Positions 7,348 through 13,720 of a DNA stretch of 17,743 nucleotides are shown in pieces. The DNA is taken from the NCBI GenBank assembly GCA_035258605.1, contig DATFXD010000377.1, positions 1 to 17,743 of the forward strand, given 5' to 3'. The DNA comes from AWTP1-13 sp035258605 (GTDB lineage Bacteria > Pseudomonadota > Alphaproteobacteria > Rhizobiales > Hyphomicrobiaceae). A program made the position numbers and the translations under genes. The notes under the pieces were generated by a model. It did no database searches. It saw only the letters and a list, made by a program, of their open reading frames with translations, and was not told the DNA's origin. Numbering within the stretch: the stretch's first letter is position 1; every line of letters starts with the position of its first letter.

Positions 7348-8019
7348 TTATGCCAGTGCTGCCATGGCCGCAGCGGCGGCCGAGACCCAGCCGAATATGC
7401 CGCCCTGCGCCTTGATCATGGCCAAGCCGGCCGCGTGAAAGTGTGGGAAGTAGGAGGCACAACAGTCGGCCAGCACCACACAGCGGTAACCGCGGTCGGC
7501 CGCTTCGCGCACCGTGGAGTTGACGCAAACTTCGGTGGTGACGCCGCACACCAGCAAGTTTTCCACGGCGCGGTTGCGCAGTATGAGCTCAAGGTCGGTT
7601 TGATAGAACGCGCCCTTCCCCGGCTTGTCGATCACCGCCTCGCCGGCAACGGGATAGAGCGGAGCGATGATGTCATGGCCCGGTTCACCGCGCACCAGGA
7701 TGCGTCCCATCCCGCCCGCGTCGCCGATCCGCAGGCCGGGCCGAGCTCCGCGCTCCATCTTAGCGGCGGGCACGTCGGAGAGGTCCGAACGATGGCCTTC
7801 GCGCGTGTGAATGACCAACAGCCCACGCCGCCGCGCCGCCGCCAACACCGCTTGGCACGGTGCGATCGCCGGCATCAAGGCGGCAACGTCGTTGCCGAGC
7901 GCTTCACCGAAGCCGCCGGGCTCCAGGAAATCGCGCTGCATGTCGATGATGAGGAGCGCCGTTCGGTCGAGATCGACAACCACTTGGTGCGGTTCGGCGG
8001 CGATGGTGGCAAGCGGCAT
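7348..8019 (-). CDS. biuH: Biuret amidohydrolase-like cysteine hydrolase (isochorismatase family)
   Basis: Cytosolic cysteine hydrolase expected to convert biuret to allophanate and ammonia; close relatives act on triuret. 223 residues from ATG 8019, preceded by GAGGAA at six bases; an upstream in-frame start at 8058 lacks a site. The triad is Asp26 (LLIIDMQRDF), Lys132 (IDKPGKG) and Cys165 (GVTTEVCV). Spacings of 106 and 139 from Asp equal those of the BiuH triad as I remember it (Asp36, Lys142, Cys175). HTREGHRSDLSDVP, GRILVRGEPGHDIIAPLYP and TDLELIL are also BiuH-like and distinguish it from generic isochorismatases. It is the first gene of the minus-strand operon, and its product would feed the allophanate hydrolase. 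A triuret or other ureide hydrolase remains possible, since specificity within this group turns on few residues. Confidence 0.88.
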   Translation of the reverse strand: MPLATIAAEPHQVVVDLDRTALLIIDMQRDFLEPGGFGEALGNDVAALMPAIAPCQAVLAAARRRGLLVIHTREGHRSDLSDVPAAKMERGARPGLRIGDAGGMGRILVRGEPGHDIIAPLYPVAGEAVIDKPGKGAFYQTDLELILRNRAVENLLVCGVTTEVCVNSTVREAADRGYRCVVLADCCASYFPHFHAAGLAMIKAQGGIFGWVSAAAAAMAALA

Positions 8020-8130
8020 GCAAGGTTCCTCGGCTAACCGGTAGGGCAGCCCATGCAACGAAATCGGGCAGCAAGATCGGGGCCAGATGCGACGACGGCG
8101 GCCGCCCCGCTCGACGGCAACGGTACGCGT

Positions 8131-8142
8131 GCCACGCGTGGC
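8131..8142. promoter_or_regulatory. 12-bp perfect palindrome, operator candidate
   Basis: GCCACGCGTGGC is a perfect palindrome about 110 bases upstream of the BiuH-like start. It overlaps a direct repeat of ACGCGTG (8125-8131 and 8134-8140, two bases apart). Dyad symmetry in a divergent promoter region is typical of dimeric repressor or activator sites, but no regulator is visible to pair it with. The role is inference. Confidence 0.35.
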
Positions 8143-8186
8143 GCCCGACTATTTCGGCGGCACATTGCTGCCTAGTCGCGGAGCAC

Positions 8187-8210
8187 GGCGGCGGCCAAAT
8201 TGCCGCCGCC
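8187..8210. promoter_or_regulatory. GC-rich hairpin, 9-bp stem and 6-base loop
   Basis: GGCGGCGGC (8187-8195) and GCCGCCGCC (8202-8210) pair perfectly around the loop CAAATT. It lies centrally in the divergent region. No T-tract follows on either strand, so it is not a classic terminator; it could be an operator or a leader hairpin. Triplet-rich GC sequence can also form such stems by chance. Confidence 0.3.
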
Positions 8211-8300
8211 CGCGAACTGTCAGCGCCGCGGCAAAGACCCTGCCGTAGCCCGCCAAATCCGACGCAAGCGCCTGAAAGCAAAGCCGGAACGGCGGTGCCA

Positions 8301-8330
8301 TGGCGCCGTCCGGCGCCGATCGGCGCCGGT
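8301..8330. repeat. Three GGCGCC palindromes phased at exactly 10 bp
   Basis: Hexamers at 8302-8307, 8312-8317 and 8322-8327 occur in three near-identical decamers of the form yGGCGCCGnn. The 10-bp period places them on one face of the helix, 65-90 bases upstream of the nitroreductase start. GGCGCC is common in this genome's coding DNA, so phasing rather than the hexamer is the notable part. Confidence 0.4.
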
Positions 8331-8391
8331 TGGCACGTTAGTGGCATTGCGGCAGGATTGTCGCTTCATCAGCACAAGCGACAGGAGAGAA

Positions 8392-9231
8392 ATGGTGGCT
8401 TCGTACGCGGAAGAACTGAGCCAACGCTTCGACGACGGCCGTGGCCCGAGCGATGCAACGCTGCCGGAAATCCCATTCTTGCATCGGCTATTGGCGCGCA
8501 AGACGGTGCGAGCCTACCGGGACGTGATGCCGCCGGACTCGCTACTCGATCTCATCTGCGCGGCGGCCCTCAGCGCCTCGGCCAAGTCTGACTTCCAACA
8601 GGCCTCGATTGTTCGCGTCGTCGACGCCGACAAGCGCGCGCGCATCGGCGAGCTGTTTGCGGCCATGCCCTGGATCGGATCGGCGCCGGCCTTTTTCGTA
8701 TTCCTGGGCGATGCCCGCCGCCTGGAGGCGATCGGCGCCCTGCGGCAAAAACCGGTGGCAAACGGTACACTCGAAGGCTTCTTCAATGCTACGGTCGACG
8801 CGGCGCTTGCCCTGCAGACCTTCATTCTTGCGGCGGAGGCCGTCGGATTGGGCTGCTGTCCGATAAGCGTCATCCGCAATCGTGTCGACGAGGTCGCCGC
8901 GCTGCTGGCGTTGCCCGACAAGGTCTTCCCGGTGGCGGGCGTTTGCGTCGGCTATCCGGCGGGCAGCGGTTACGTAAGCCTGCGCTTGCCGCGCACCGTG
9001 ACCTTGCATCGCGACACTTACGACGACAGCCGATTGGCGGAGGCAATCTCCGACTACGATCAGCGTCGCAATGCCCGCCACGCCATTCCCAAGACCCAGC
9101 ATCGGCTGATCGAGGCGTACGGCGAGGCGGAGTTTTACGGCTGGTCGGAGGACAAGGCGCGGCAGGCCGCCAGACCGGAGGGGGCGGCGTTTCCCCGCTA
9201 CCTGCGCGCCCGCGGCTTCACCTTCGACTAG
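8392..9231 (+). CDS. Nitroreductase-family FMN oxidoreductase
   Basis: A predicted flavoprotein reductase of 279 residues using NAD(P)H and FMN; the physiological substrate is unknown. The N-terminal FMN-phosphate motif LLARKTVRAYRD is at 33-44, ATVDAALALQTFILAAEAVGLG at about 133-154, and the second flavin-side motif GLGCCPIS at 152-159, with GVCVGYP at 183-189. After about residue 205 there is a roughly 70-residue charged tail ending FPRYLRARGFTFD, longer than the minimal RutE-like nitroreductases. ATG 8392 is chosen because AGGAGAG lies just upstream (8383-8389); the open frame extends back to 8200 without support. It is the first gene of the plus-strand operon and shares the divergent region with the biuH-like operon. 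The context suggests a reductive step on the imported substrate or on a nitro/imine intermediate; this is inference. Confidence 0.85.
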   Translation: MVASYAEELSQRFDDGRGPSDATLPEIPFLHRLLARKTVRAYRDVMPPDSLLDLICAAALSASAKSDFQQASIVRVVDADKRARIGELFAAMPWIGSAPAFFVFLGDARRLEAIGALRQKPVANGTLEGFFNATVDAALALQTFILAAEAVGLGCCPISVIRNRVDEVAALLALPDKVFPVAGVCVGYPAGSGYVSLRLPRTVTLHRDTYDDSRLAEAISDYDQRRNARHAIPKTQHRLIEAYGEAEFYGWSEDKARQAARPEGAAFPRYLRARGFTFD

Positions 9232-9291
9232 CGGCGGCGCTGGCGCAGTGCCAGCCGACTTCCAGGATGACGTCAGAGAGGAGACTAAGTC

Positions 9292-10146
9292 ATGTACCCA
9301 TCGTTACCCAGCCTGTCGCGGCGCGGCTCCGTCATCTTGGCTCTGCTGGCGGCGTTCGTAGTCATCGTTGCCGCGCCGTCGCGCCTGGCCGCCGCCAGCT
9401 TGGACGAAATCAGGAAGCGCGGCTATTTGGTGGTTGCAACCGAAGATGATTTCAGACCATTCGAATTCATCAAGGACGGCAAGCCGACCGGCTTCGACAA
9501 CGAACTGATCGAAGAACTGCGCAAGTACGCACCGTTCGCGGTCAAGCAGGAGATCTTGCCCTGGACCGGCCTGCTCGCGGGCGTCAGTACCGGCAAGTAC
9601 GACATCGCCATCACCGCTGCGATCATCACCAAGGAGCGCCGGCAATCGCTGGACTTCACCAGCCCCATAGCCGATGCGACGCACTACTACGTGAAACGCA
9701 AGACCGACGCGAGCATCAAGGCGATCAAGGACCTGAGCGGCAAGACGGTGGGCGTGCAGGCCGGCAGCGCCCTGTTAGGTCGGCTGCCAGAGCTCGAGAC
9801 CATGCTCAAGGACGGCGGCGGCAAACTGGGTAAGGTGGTGGAATACACCTCCTATCCCGAGGCCTACCAGGATCTGGCGCTCGGGCGCACAGATTACGTC
9901 GTCAACACCATTATCAATCTGAAGACGCTGGTGGCGGAAAAACCCAACGTGTTCGAGATCGGGCAAGCGGTATCGGGCAAGTCCTTTCCGGCATGGGCGG
10001 TCAAGAAGGGCAACGCCGAGCTCGTGGCCTACATGAACGAATTCATCGCCAAGCAGAAGGCGAGCGGCAAATTTGCCGAGCTGCAGAAGAAATGGTTCGG
10101 CGAAGAATTCGCCAACCTGCCGGTGGCCTTCGAGCCGGAGTTCTGA
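9292..10146 (+). CDS. ABC importer periplasmic binding protein (family 3, polar amino acid type)
   Basis: Periplasmic solute receptor for the importer encoded directly downstream. 284 residues with a signal peptide (about 1-35, hydrophobic core ILALLAAFVVIVAA, cleavage near RLAAA/SLDE). Family 3 features are VVATEDDFRPFEF, GKPTGFDNELIEEL, ITAAIITKERRQSLDFTSP and GVQAGSA. By eye alignment with HisJ and GlnH, the carboxylate-binding Arg is kept (Arg116). The Asp that usually binds the substrate amino group falls at Thr206 in GRTDYVVNT, where relatives tend to read GRxDxxxND. That hints at a ligand with a carboxylate but no alpha-amino group. ATG 9292 is preceded by a GGAG-type site. The gene is 60 bases after the nitroreductase and 18 bases before the first permease gene. 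Confidence 0.88.
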   Translation: MYPSLPSLSRRGSVILALLAAFVVIVAAPSRLAAASLDEIRKRGYLVVATEDDFRPFEFIKDGKPTGFDNELIEELRKYAPFAVKQEILPWTGLLAGVSTGKYDIAITAAIITKERRQSLDFTSPIADATHYYVKRKTDASIKAIKDLSGKTVGVQAGSALLGRLPELETMLKDGGGKLGKVVEYTSYPEAYQDLALGRTDYVVNTIINLKTLVAEKPNVFEIGQAVSGKSFPAWAVKKGNAELVAYMNEFIAKQKASGKFAELQKKWFGEEFANLPVAFEPEF

Positions 10147-10164
10147 GCGCAGGCGAGGCGGTAG

Positions 10165-10809
10165 ATGAGCGCGGCAGACATCTTGGCAATCCTGCAAGGG
10201 GCGGCGACCACGGCGACGCTGTCGTTAACGGCCATCTGCCTCGGCCTGCCCCTTGGCTTGGCGCTGGCGCTGGCGCGTTGGGCCAACATCCCGATCGTGG
10301 CGCCATTCGTCGCGGTCTACGTCAGCATTCTGCGCGCCACGCCGCTCGTCACCCTGCTGCTGCTCCTGTTCTTCGCCCTGCCGAGCATCGGGGTGCCGAT
10401 CGGCGCCGTTGCCGCCGCGCTCGTGGCGCTGACCATGAATACGTCGGCGTTCAACTGTGAGGTATGGCGCGCCGGTCTCATGAATTTCCCAAAGGATCAA
10501 TTCGAGGCTGCGCAATCGGTCGGCATGCGCCGCCGACAACGGTTGCAAAGGATCGTGTTGCCGCAAGTGTTGCGCGCCTGTTTACCGGGCCTGGTAAATG
10601 AAATCTCGTTGTTAATCAAGGTAACGCCCGTGCTGGCGGTAGTCGGTGTCGTCGACATTACGCGCGCCGCGGTGCGGATCGGCGCCGAAACCTACGATCC
10701 TCTGCCGCCGTTACTGGTGGCGTTAGCGATCTACGTGCCGATGGTCTATGCGATCGTGCGTGTTGCGCGTTTGACCGAGCGCCGGCTGGCTCAAACGGAG
10801 GCGGCATGA
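10165..10809 (+). CDS. ABC importer membrane permease (HisM/HisQ type), first subunit
   Basis: Inner-membrane subunit of a polar-amino-acid-type ABC importer, 214 residues with about five hydrophobic helices. The cytoplasmic coupling loop is intact: EAAQSVGMRRRQRLQRIVLP fits EAA-x3-G-x9-I-x-LP. SILRATPLVTLLLLLFF near residue 54 is the conserved entry to the permease domain. It starts 18 bases after the binding protein gene with GAGGCGG upstream. Its stop overlaps the next ATG by 4 bases (ATGA), so the two permeases are translationally coupled and probably form a heterodimer. Confidence 0.9.
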   Translation: MSAADILAILQGAATTATLSLTAICLGLPLGLALALARWANIPIVAPFVAVYVSILRATPLVTLLLLLFFALPSIGVPIGAVAAALVALTMNTSAFNCEVWRAGLMNFPKDQFEAAQSVGMRRRQRLQRIVLPQVLRACLPGLVNEISLLIKVTPVLAVVGVVDITRAAVRIGAETYDPLPPLLVALAIYVPMVYAIVRVARLTERRLAQTEAA

Positions 10810-11462
10810 GGCATGACTTTCTCGTTGTCTGGGGCGAGCGCGGTCTGCTCTTGAGCGGTCTCGGCAATACCGTGGTCCTGTCGCTGGCCGCAACCATCGC
10901 CGCCCTCGGGCTCGGCGCAGCGTTGGCTCCGGGGTTAATGGCCGCACGTGGTCGCTATCGGCTTGCCTTCACCGGTTTCGTCGATGGCTTGCGCTGCATT
11001 CCGTTCCTGCTGTTCGCTTACATCGTCTACTACGGCTTGCCCTCGCTCGGCCTCAACCTCGACAATTGGACCGCCGGCCTAGCCGCCCTCACCATCTACA
11101 ACACCGCCTACATGGCGGAGATTTTGCGCGGCGCGTGGGCAACACAACCTCGTGATCCGGTCGACGCCGGCTACGCCTTCGGGTTCACCGGGGTAGGGCA
11201 TTTTCGCCGTATCGTGCTGCCGCCGCTGCTGTTGTCGGCGGCACCGGTGGTTGGCAACCAGGTCATCCAGATCGTCAAGGACAGCGCCTTCCTAACGGTA
11301 ATCGCCCTGCCAGAATTGACCCACGCGGCAAGTTCGATCCAGTCCCGGCACTACATTCCGTTCGCCGCTTTCATCACCGCCGTGCTGCTCTACTGGATGC
11401 TATGCCTGGCGATCGAGGCGGGCGTCGCCTGCCTCGGGCGCGTTGCCGAGGCACGCCGATGA
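10806..11462 (+). CDS. ABC importer membrane permease (HisM/HisQ type), second subunit
   Basis: Second membrane subunit, 218 residues, with the same domain plan. Its coupling loop keeps the spacing but reads DAGYAFGF before RIVLP, so the EAA signature is degenerate (DAG). DGLRCIPFLLFAYIVYYGLP replaces the more usual R-x-TP-L segment seen in the first permease. GGAGG lies seven bases upstream of the ATG; both ends overlap neighbouring genes by 4 bases. The divergence of the two permeases suggests an old heterodimer rather than a recent duplication. Confidence 0.9.
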   Translation: MRHDFLVVWGERGLLLSGLGNTVVLSLAATIAALGLGAALAPGLMAARGRYRLAFTGFVDGLRCIPFLLFAYIVYYGLPSLGLNLDNWTAGLAALTIYNTAYMAEILRGAWATQPRDPVDAGYAFGFTGVGHFRRIVLPPLLLSAAPVVGNQVIQIVKDSAFLTVIALPELTHAASSIQSRHYIPFAAFITAVLLYWMLCLAIEAGVACLGRVAEARR

Positions 11463-12301
11463 GCGACGCAGGGACCGCCGGCTTGAGTGCGGCACGGCCA
11501 GTGTTGACCGTGGCTGCCCTGAGCAAAACCTTTGGCTCACTCGCGGTGCTCGACAATATTAATCTCAAAGTGCATCGCCGCGAGACCATCTGTCTGCTCG
11601 GCCCGTCGGGCTCGGGCAAGTCAACCCTGCTTCGATGCATCAACTGGCTGGAGAAGCCCGATAGCGGTCAAATCTATCTCAACGGCGAGCGCATCGGCGT
11701 CAGCCGCGGCGGCGTGGTGATGGCCGATCGTGACCTGTCCTCGATGCGTACCCGCATCGGCATGGTATTCCAACATTTCGCACTTTGGCCGCACCTAACC
11801 GTGCTGCAGAACGTCATGGCGGCGCCCATCTACGTACTGCGGCGACCAAGGGCCGAAGTGCGCGCCGAGGCAGAGGACCTGTTGGCCAAGGTTGGCCTTT
11901 CCGACAAGCGCGACGCCTTTCCGGCAAAGCTTTCCGGCGGCCAGAAGCAGCGCGTGGGGATCGCTCGGGCGCTGGCAATGCGTCCGGAATTACTATTGTT
12001 CGATGAACCGACCAGCGCCCTCGACCCCGAGCTCGTCGGCGAAGTCCTCAACGTGATGCGCAAGCTCGCGCGTGACGGCATGACCATGATTGTGGTGACG
12101 CACGAGATGGGATTTGCACGCGAAGCCGCGAGCCGCATCGCCTTCCTCGATCGTGGCCGCATCGTGGAGAGCGCGCTCCCCGAGCAGTTTTTCCTGACCC
12201 CGGCGACCGATCGTGCCAAGCAGTTCCTGCAACGCTATGCTGGCAACGGCAGCTGGCAAGCAGGCCAGTTTTCTGAGCTGCACCCCGGAGGTCCACCATG
12301 A
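11459..12301 (+). CDS. ABC importer ATP-binding protein (polar amino acid type)
   Basis: Cytoplasmic ATPase energising the importer, 280 residues. Walker A GPSGSGKST (48-56), Q-loop VFQHFALWPHLT (103-114), signature LSGGQ (158-162), Walker B LLLFDE (178-183), D-loop SALDP (186-190) and switch His215 (VVTHEM) are all intact. ATG 11459 is chosen because it forms the ATGA overlap with the second permease stop; the frame is open back to 11402 but that stretch lies inside the permease. Its own stop overlaps the RidA ATG by 4 bases, tying the detoxification protein into the same transcript. FQHFALWPHLTVLQNV is characteristic of the glutamine/histidine-type ATPases. Confidence 0.93.
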   Translation: MSDAGTAGLSAARPVLTVAALSKTFGSLAVLDNINLKVHRRETICLLGPSGSGKSTLLRCINWLEKPDSGQIYLNGERIGVSRGGVVMADRDLSSMRTRIGMVFQHFALWPHLTVLQNVMAAPIYVLRRPRAEVRAEAEDLLAKVGLSDKRDAFPAKLSGGQKQRVGIARALAMRPELLLFDEPTSALDPELVGEVLNVMRKLARDGMTMIVVTHEMGFAREAASRIAFLDRGRIVESALPEQFFLTPATDRAKQFLQRYAGNGSWQAGQFSELHPGGPP

Positions 12302-12696
12302 GCAAGCCGGCAATTTTCCACCTGATGGCGAACGCGCCAAAGCCGGTGGCACCCTACAGCCATGCCGTGGAAGTCGACGGCTTTGTGTTCGTCACCGGCC
12401 AGCTGGCGACCGATGCCGACGTCGACGCCCGCCCGCTGCCCGACGGCATCGAGGCGCAGACGCGCAAGGTCATGGACAACCTCCAACGCGTGCTTGCCGG
12501 TCTCGGGCTCGATTTCACGCATGTGGTGTGCGTACGCATCTTTTTGACGCACTTCGAGAGGGACTACGCCGCCATGAACGCGATCTATGCCAGCTACTTT
12601 GCGGCCGACCGCTTGCCGGCACGCACCACGGTGGGCGTCACACATTTGGCGCGCGGCGGCCTGGTCGAGATCGATTTGATTGCCAGGCGCGGCTAG
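12298..12696 (+). CDS. RidA/YjgF/RutC-family protein
   Basis: Small trimeric-fold protein of 132 residues. RidA itself hydrolyses reactive imines/enamines; RutC, in pyrimidine breakdown, belongs to the same family. Tyr20 (PYSHAV), Arg109 (PARTTVGV) and Glu124 (VEIDLIA) correspond to Tyr17, Arg105 and Glu120 of E. coli RidA, so deaminase chemistry is plausible. GGAGG lies just upstream of the ATG, which overlaps the ATPase stop by 4 bases. Coupling to the importer suggests a job on an imported or early catabolic intermediate. The exact subfamily (RidA versus Rid1-7) cannot be fixed by eye. Confidence 0.9.
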   Translation: MSKPAIFHLMANAPKPVAPYSHAVEVDGFVFVTGQLATDADVDARPLPDGIEAQTRKVMDNLQRVLAGLGLDFTHVVCVRIFLTHFERDYAAMNAIYASYFAADRLPARTTVGVTHLARGGLVEIDLIARRG

Positions 12697-12722
12697 CGCC
12701 AGCAATCGGGAGAGCAAACGGC

Positions 12723-12848
12723 ATGTCGGGCGCACTGATCGAGATCCCGGCCCGACGCGGCAAGGCCGTGGGGGTTGGCCGCGGCCGCCATCTCAAGCCG
12801 GCCGCCGCCCATCGAAGCACACTGCATGGTGATCTGATGGTGATCTGA
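12723..12848 (+). pseudogene. Truncated N-terminus of a third DUF1989 protein
   Basis: A 41-codon reading frame with its own ribosome site (GGGAGAG about 8 bases upstream of ATG 12723). It begins LIEIPARRGKAVGVGRG, the typical opening of DUF1989 (urea carboxylase-associated) proteins, which usually continue with a HG-x-QVVD segment. Here the match fades at AAAHRSTLHG and the frame ends inside the 11-bp tandem repeat at 12826-12858. Two complete DUF1989 genes follow immediately. The simplest reading is a deletion remnant of a third family member, broken at or by the repeat; a small functional peptide is less likely. Recognition is from memory of the family start and is not a database match. 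Confidence 0.6.
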
Positions 12849-12858
12849 TGGTGATCTG
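12826..12858 (+). repeat. Three perfect tandem copies of an 11-bp unit
   Basis: ATGGTGATCTG repeats exactly at 12826-12836, 12837-12847 and 12848-12858. Because 11 is not a multiple of three, each copy shifts the reading frame, and the frame of the DUF1989 remnant closes in the second/third copy. It may be a scar of replication slippage at the deletion point. Confidence 0.9.
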
Positions 12859-12891
12859 ACCGTCGGCAGCGACGGTGTGTCTGCTAGACCG

Positions 12892-12897
12892 AGGAGG
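12892..12897 (+). promoter_or_regulatory. Strong Shine-Dalgarno fixing the start of the first DUF1989 gene
   Basis: AGGAGG, extended to AGGAGGTGA, lies five bases before ATG 12903. An in-frame GTG at 12897 overlaps this site and is therefore rejected as start. Confidence 0.8.
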
Positions 12898-12902
12898 TGA
12901 AC

Positions 12903-13709
12903 ATGGCGATTGCCACACCAGCGAACGCCGCGGCCGAGGCTAATCGCCGGCGCTATGAAGCCCTCAGAGCCGCTGGCCAAGGCGCTACCTTGGCGGCCCT
13001 GCCGCCCAAGACCGCACCCGGCAGCGCGCCGATCCCGCCGCAATGCGTGATCGCCGAGGACGAGGTACCGGGCGGCTGGTACCAGACCATGCGGCTTGGT
13101 CGTGGTGAGGTCCTGCGCCTCATCGACGTAACCGGGACCGCGACACCCGCCCTCATTGCCTGGCGCGAAGACGACCCGTCGGAACGAATGAACCTGGCCG
13201 ATACCGTAAAGGTGCAGTGGACCGCCGCCCTACAGCGTGGCCACGTCGTGCTCTCCGATATGGGGCGCGTGATGCTTTCGGTGGTCGAGGATACGTGTGG
13301 CGCGCATGACGCACTGGTCGGCGGATCGGTAGCCTTCGGCGAACCTCCCCTGCCGCGCAACACGCGAGCAAATTTTATCGCCGCCGTCGGCAAGCTTGGC
13401 TTGGATCGTCGCGATATTCCCGCGGCGTTGTCGCTGTTCGCCCCCATCAACGTCGGCGCCGACGGCCACTTCACCTGGCGGGACGGCGCCAAAGCGAAAG
13501 GCGACTTCGTCGACTTGCGCGCCGAGATGACGCTATTGCTGGCCATCTCCAACTGCCCGCATCCTTTTCAGCCGGTCGCGCCGGACGCGGCTCGGCCGCT
13601 CAAGTTCGTGCGCTACCGAGCCCAAGATTACGGCGGTGATGATCCATGCCGCCGCACCGGAGCGGAGATCGGGCGTGCCTTCGCGTTCACCAATCGCTTG
13701 TTCGCCTAA
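12903..13709 (+). CDS. DUF1989 protein, likely one subunit of a carboxyguanidine-deiminase-like enzyme
   Basis: A 268-residue member of the urea carboxylase-associated family. Paired members have been shown to form carboxyguanidine deiminase (CgdA/CgdB), converting N-carboxyguanidine to allophanate and ammonia. Visible motifs are EVLRLIDVTGTATPALIAW (69-87), VEDTCGAHD (128-136) with Asp130, Cys132 and His135 as probable active-site or metal residues, DLRAEM (204-209) and ISNCPHPFQP (215-224). The closing GAEIGRAFAFTN is typical of the longer partner. The second family member follows after 11 bases, matching the two-gene arrangement of the known heterodimer. Unlike known guanidine loci, no biotin-dependent carboxylase lies next to it in this window. 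The allophanate hydrolase that would take the product is at 1633-3447. Confidence 0.85.
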   Translation: MAIATPANAAAEANRRRYEALRAAGQGATLAALPPKTAPGSAPIPPQCVIAEDEVPGGWYQTMRLGRGEVLRLIDVTGTATPALIAWREDDPSERMNLADTVKVQWTAALQRGHVVLSDMGRVMLSVVEDTCGAHDALVGGSVAFGEPPLPRNTRANFIAAVGKLGLDRRDIPAALSLFAPINVGADGHFTWRDGAKAKGDFVDLRAEMTLLLAISNCPHPFQPVAPDAARPLKFVRYRAQDYGGDDPCRRTGAEIGRAFAFTNRLFA

Positions 13710-13720
13710 AGGAGAGACCG

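Larger units (their letters stand above)
8020..8391. promoter_or_regulatory. Divergent control region between the biuH-like operon and the nitroreductase/ABC operon
   Basis: A 372-base region between two divergent operons, the natural place for shared control of the whole island. No gene is supported: the open frames crossing it lack ribosome sites and recognisable products. It holds three symmetric elements, listed separately (8131-8142, 8187-8210, 8301-8330). I checked for guanidine riboswitch hallmarks and found none. Confidence 0.5.

Noticed and set aside
6344..7549. 401-codon minus-strand open frame overlapping the permease and BiuH-like genes
   Set aside because: It is in another frame of the same strand as two clear genes; the translation is low-complexity His/Arg/Gly-rich.
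8020..8391. Possible guanidine riboswitch upstream of the importer operon
   Set aside because: I looked for the conserved ykkC-type blocks and for paired ACGR-loop hairpins and found none that fit; only generic GC-rich hairpins are present.
12213..12722. Upstream extension of the DUF1989 remnant through atzABC-ATPase and ridA
   Set aside because: This part is out-of-frame sequence of two real genes; only the segment from the ATG at 12723 resembles DUF1989.
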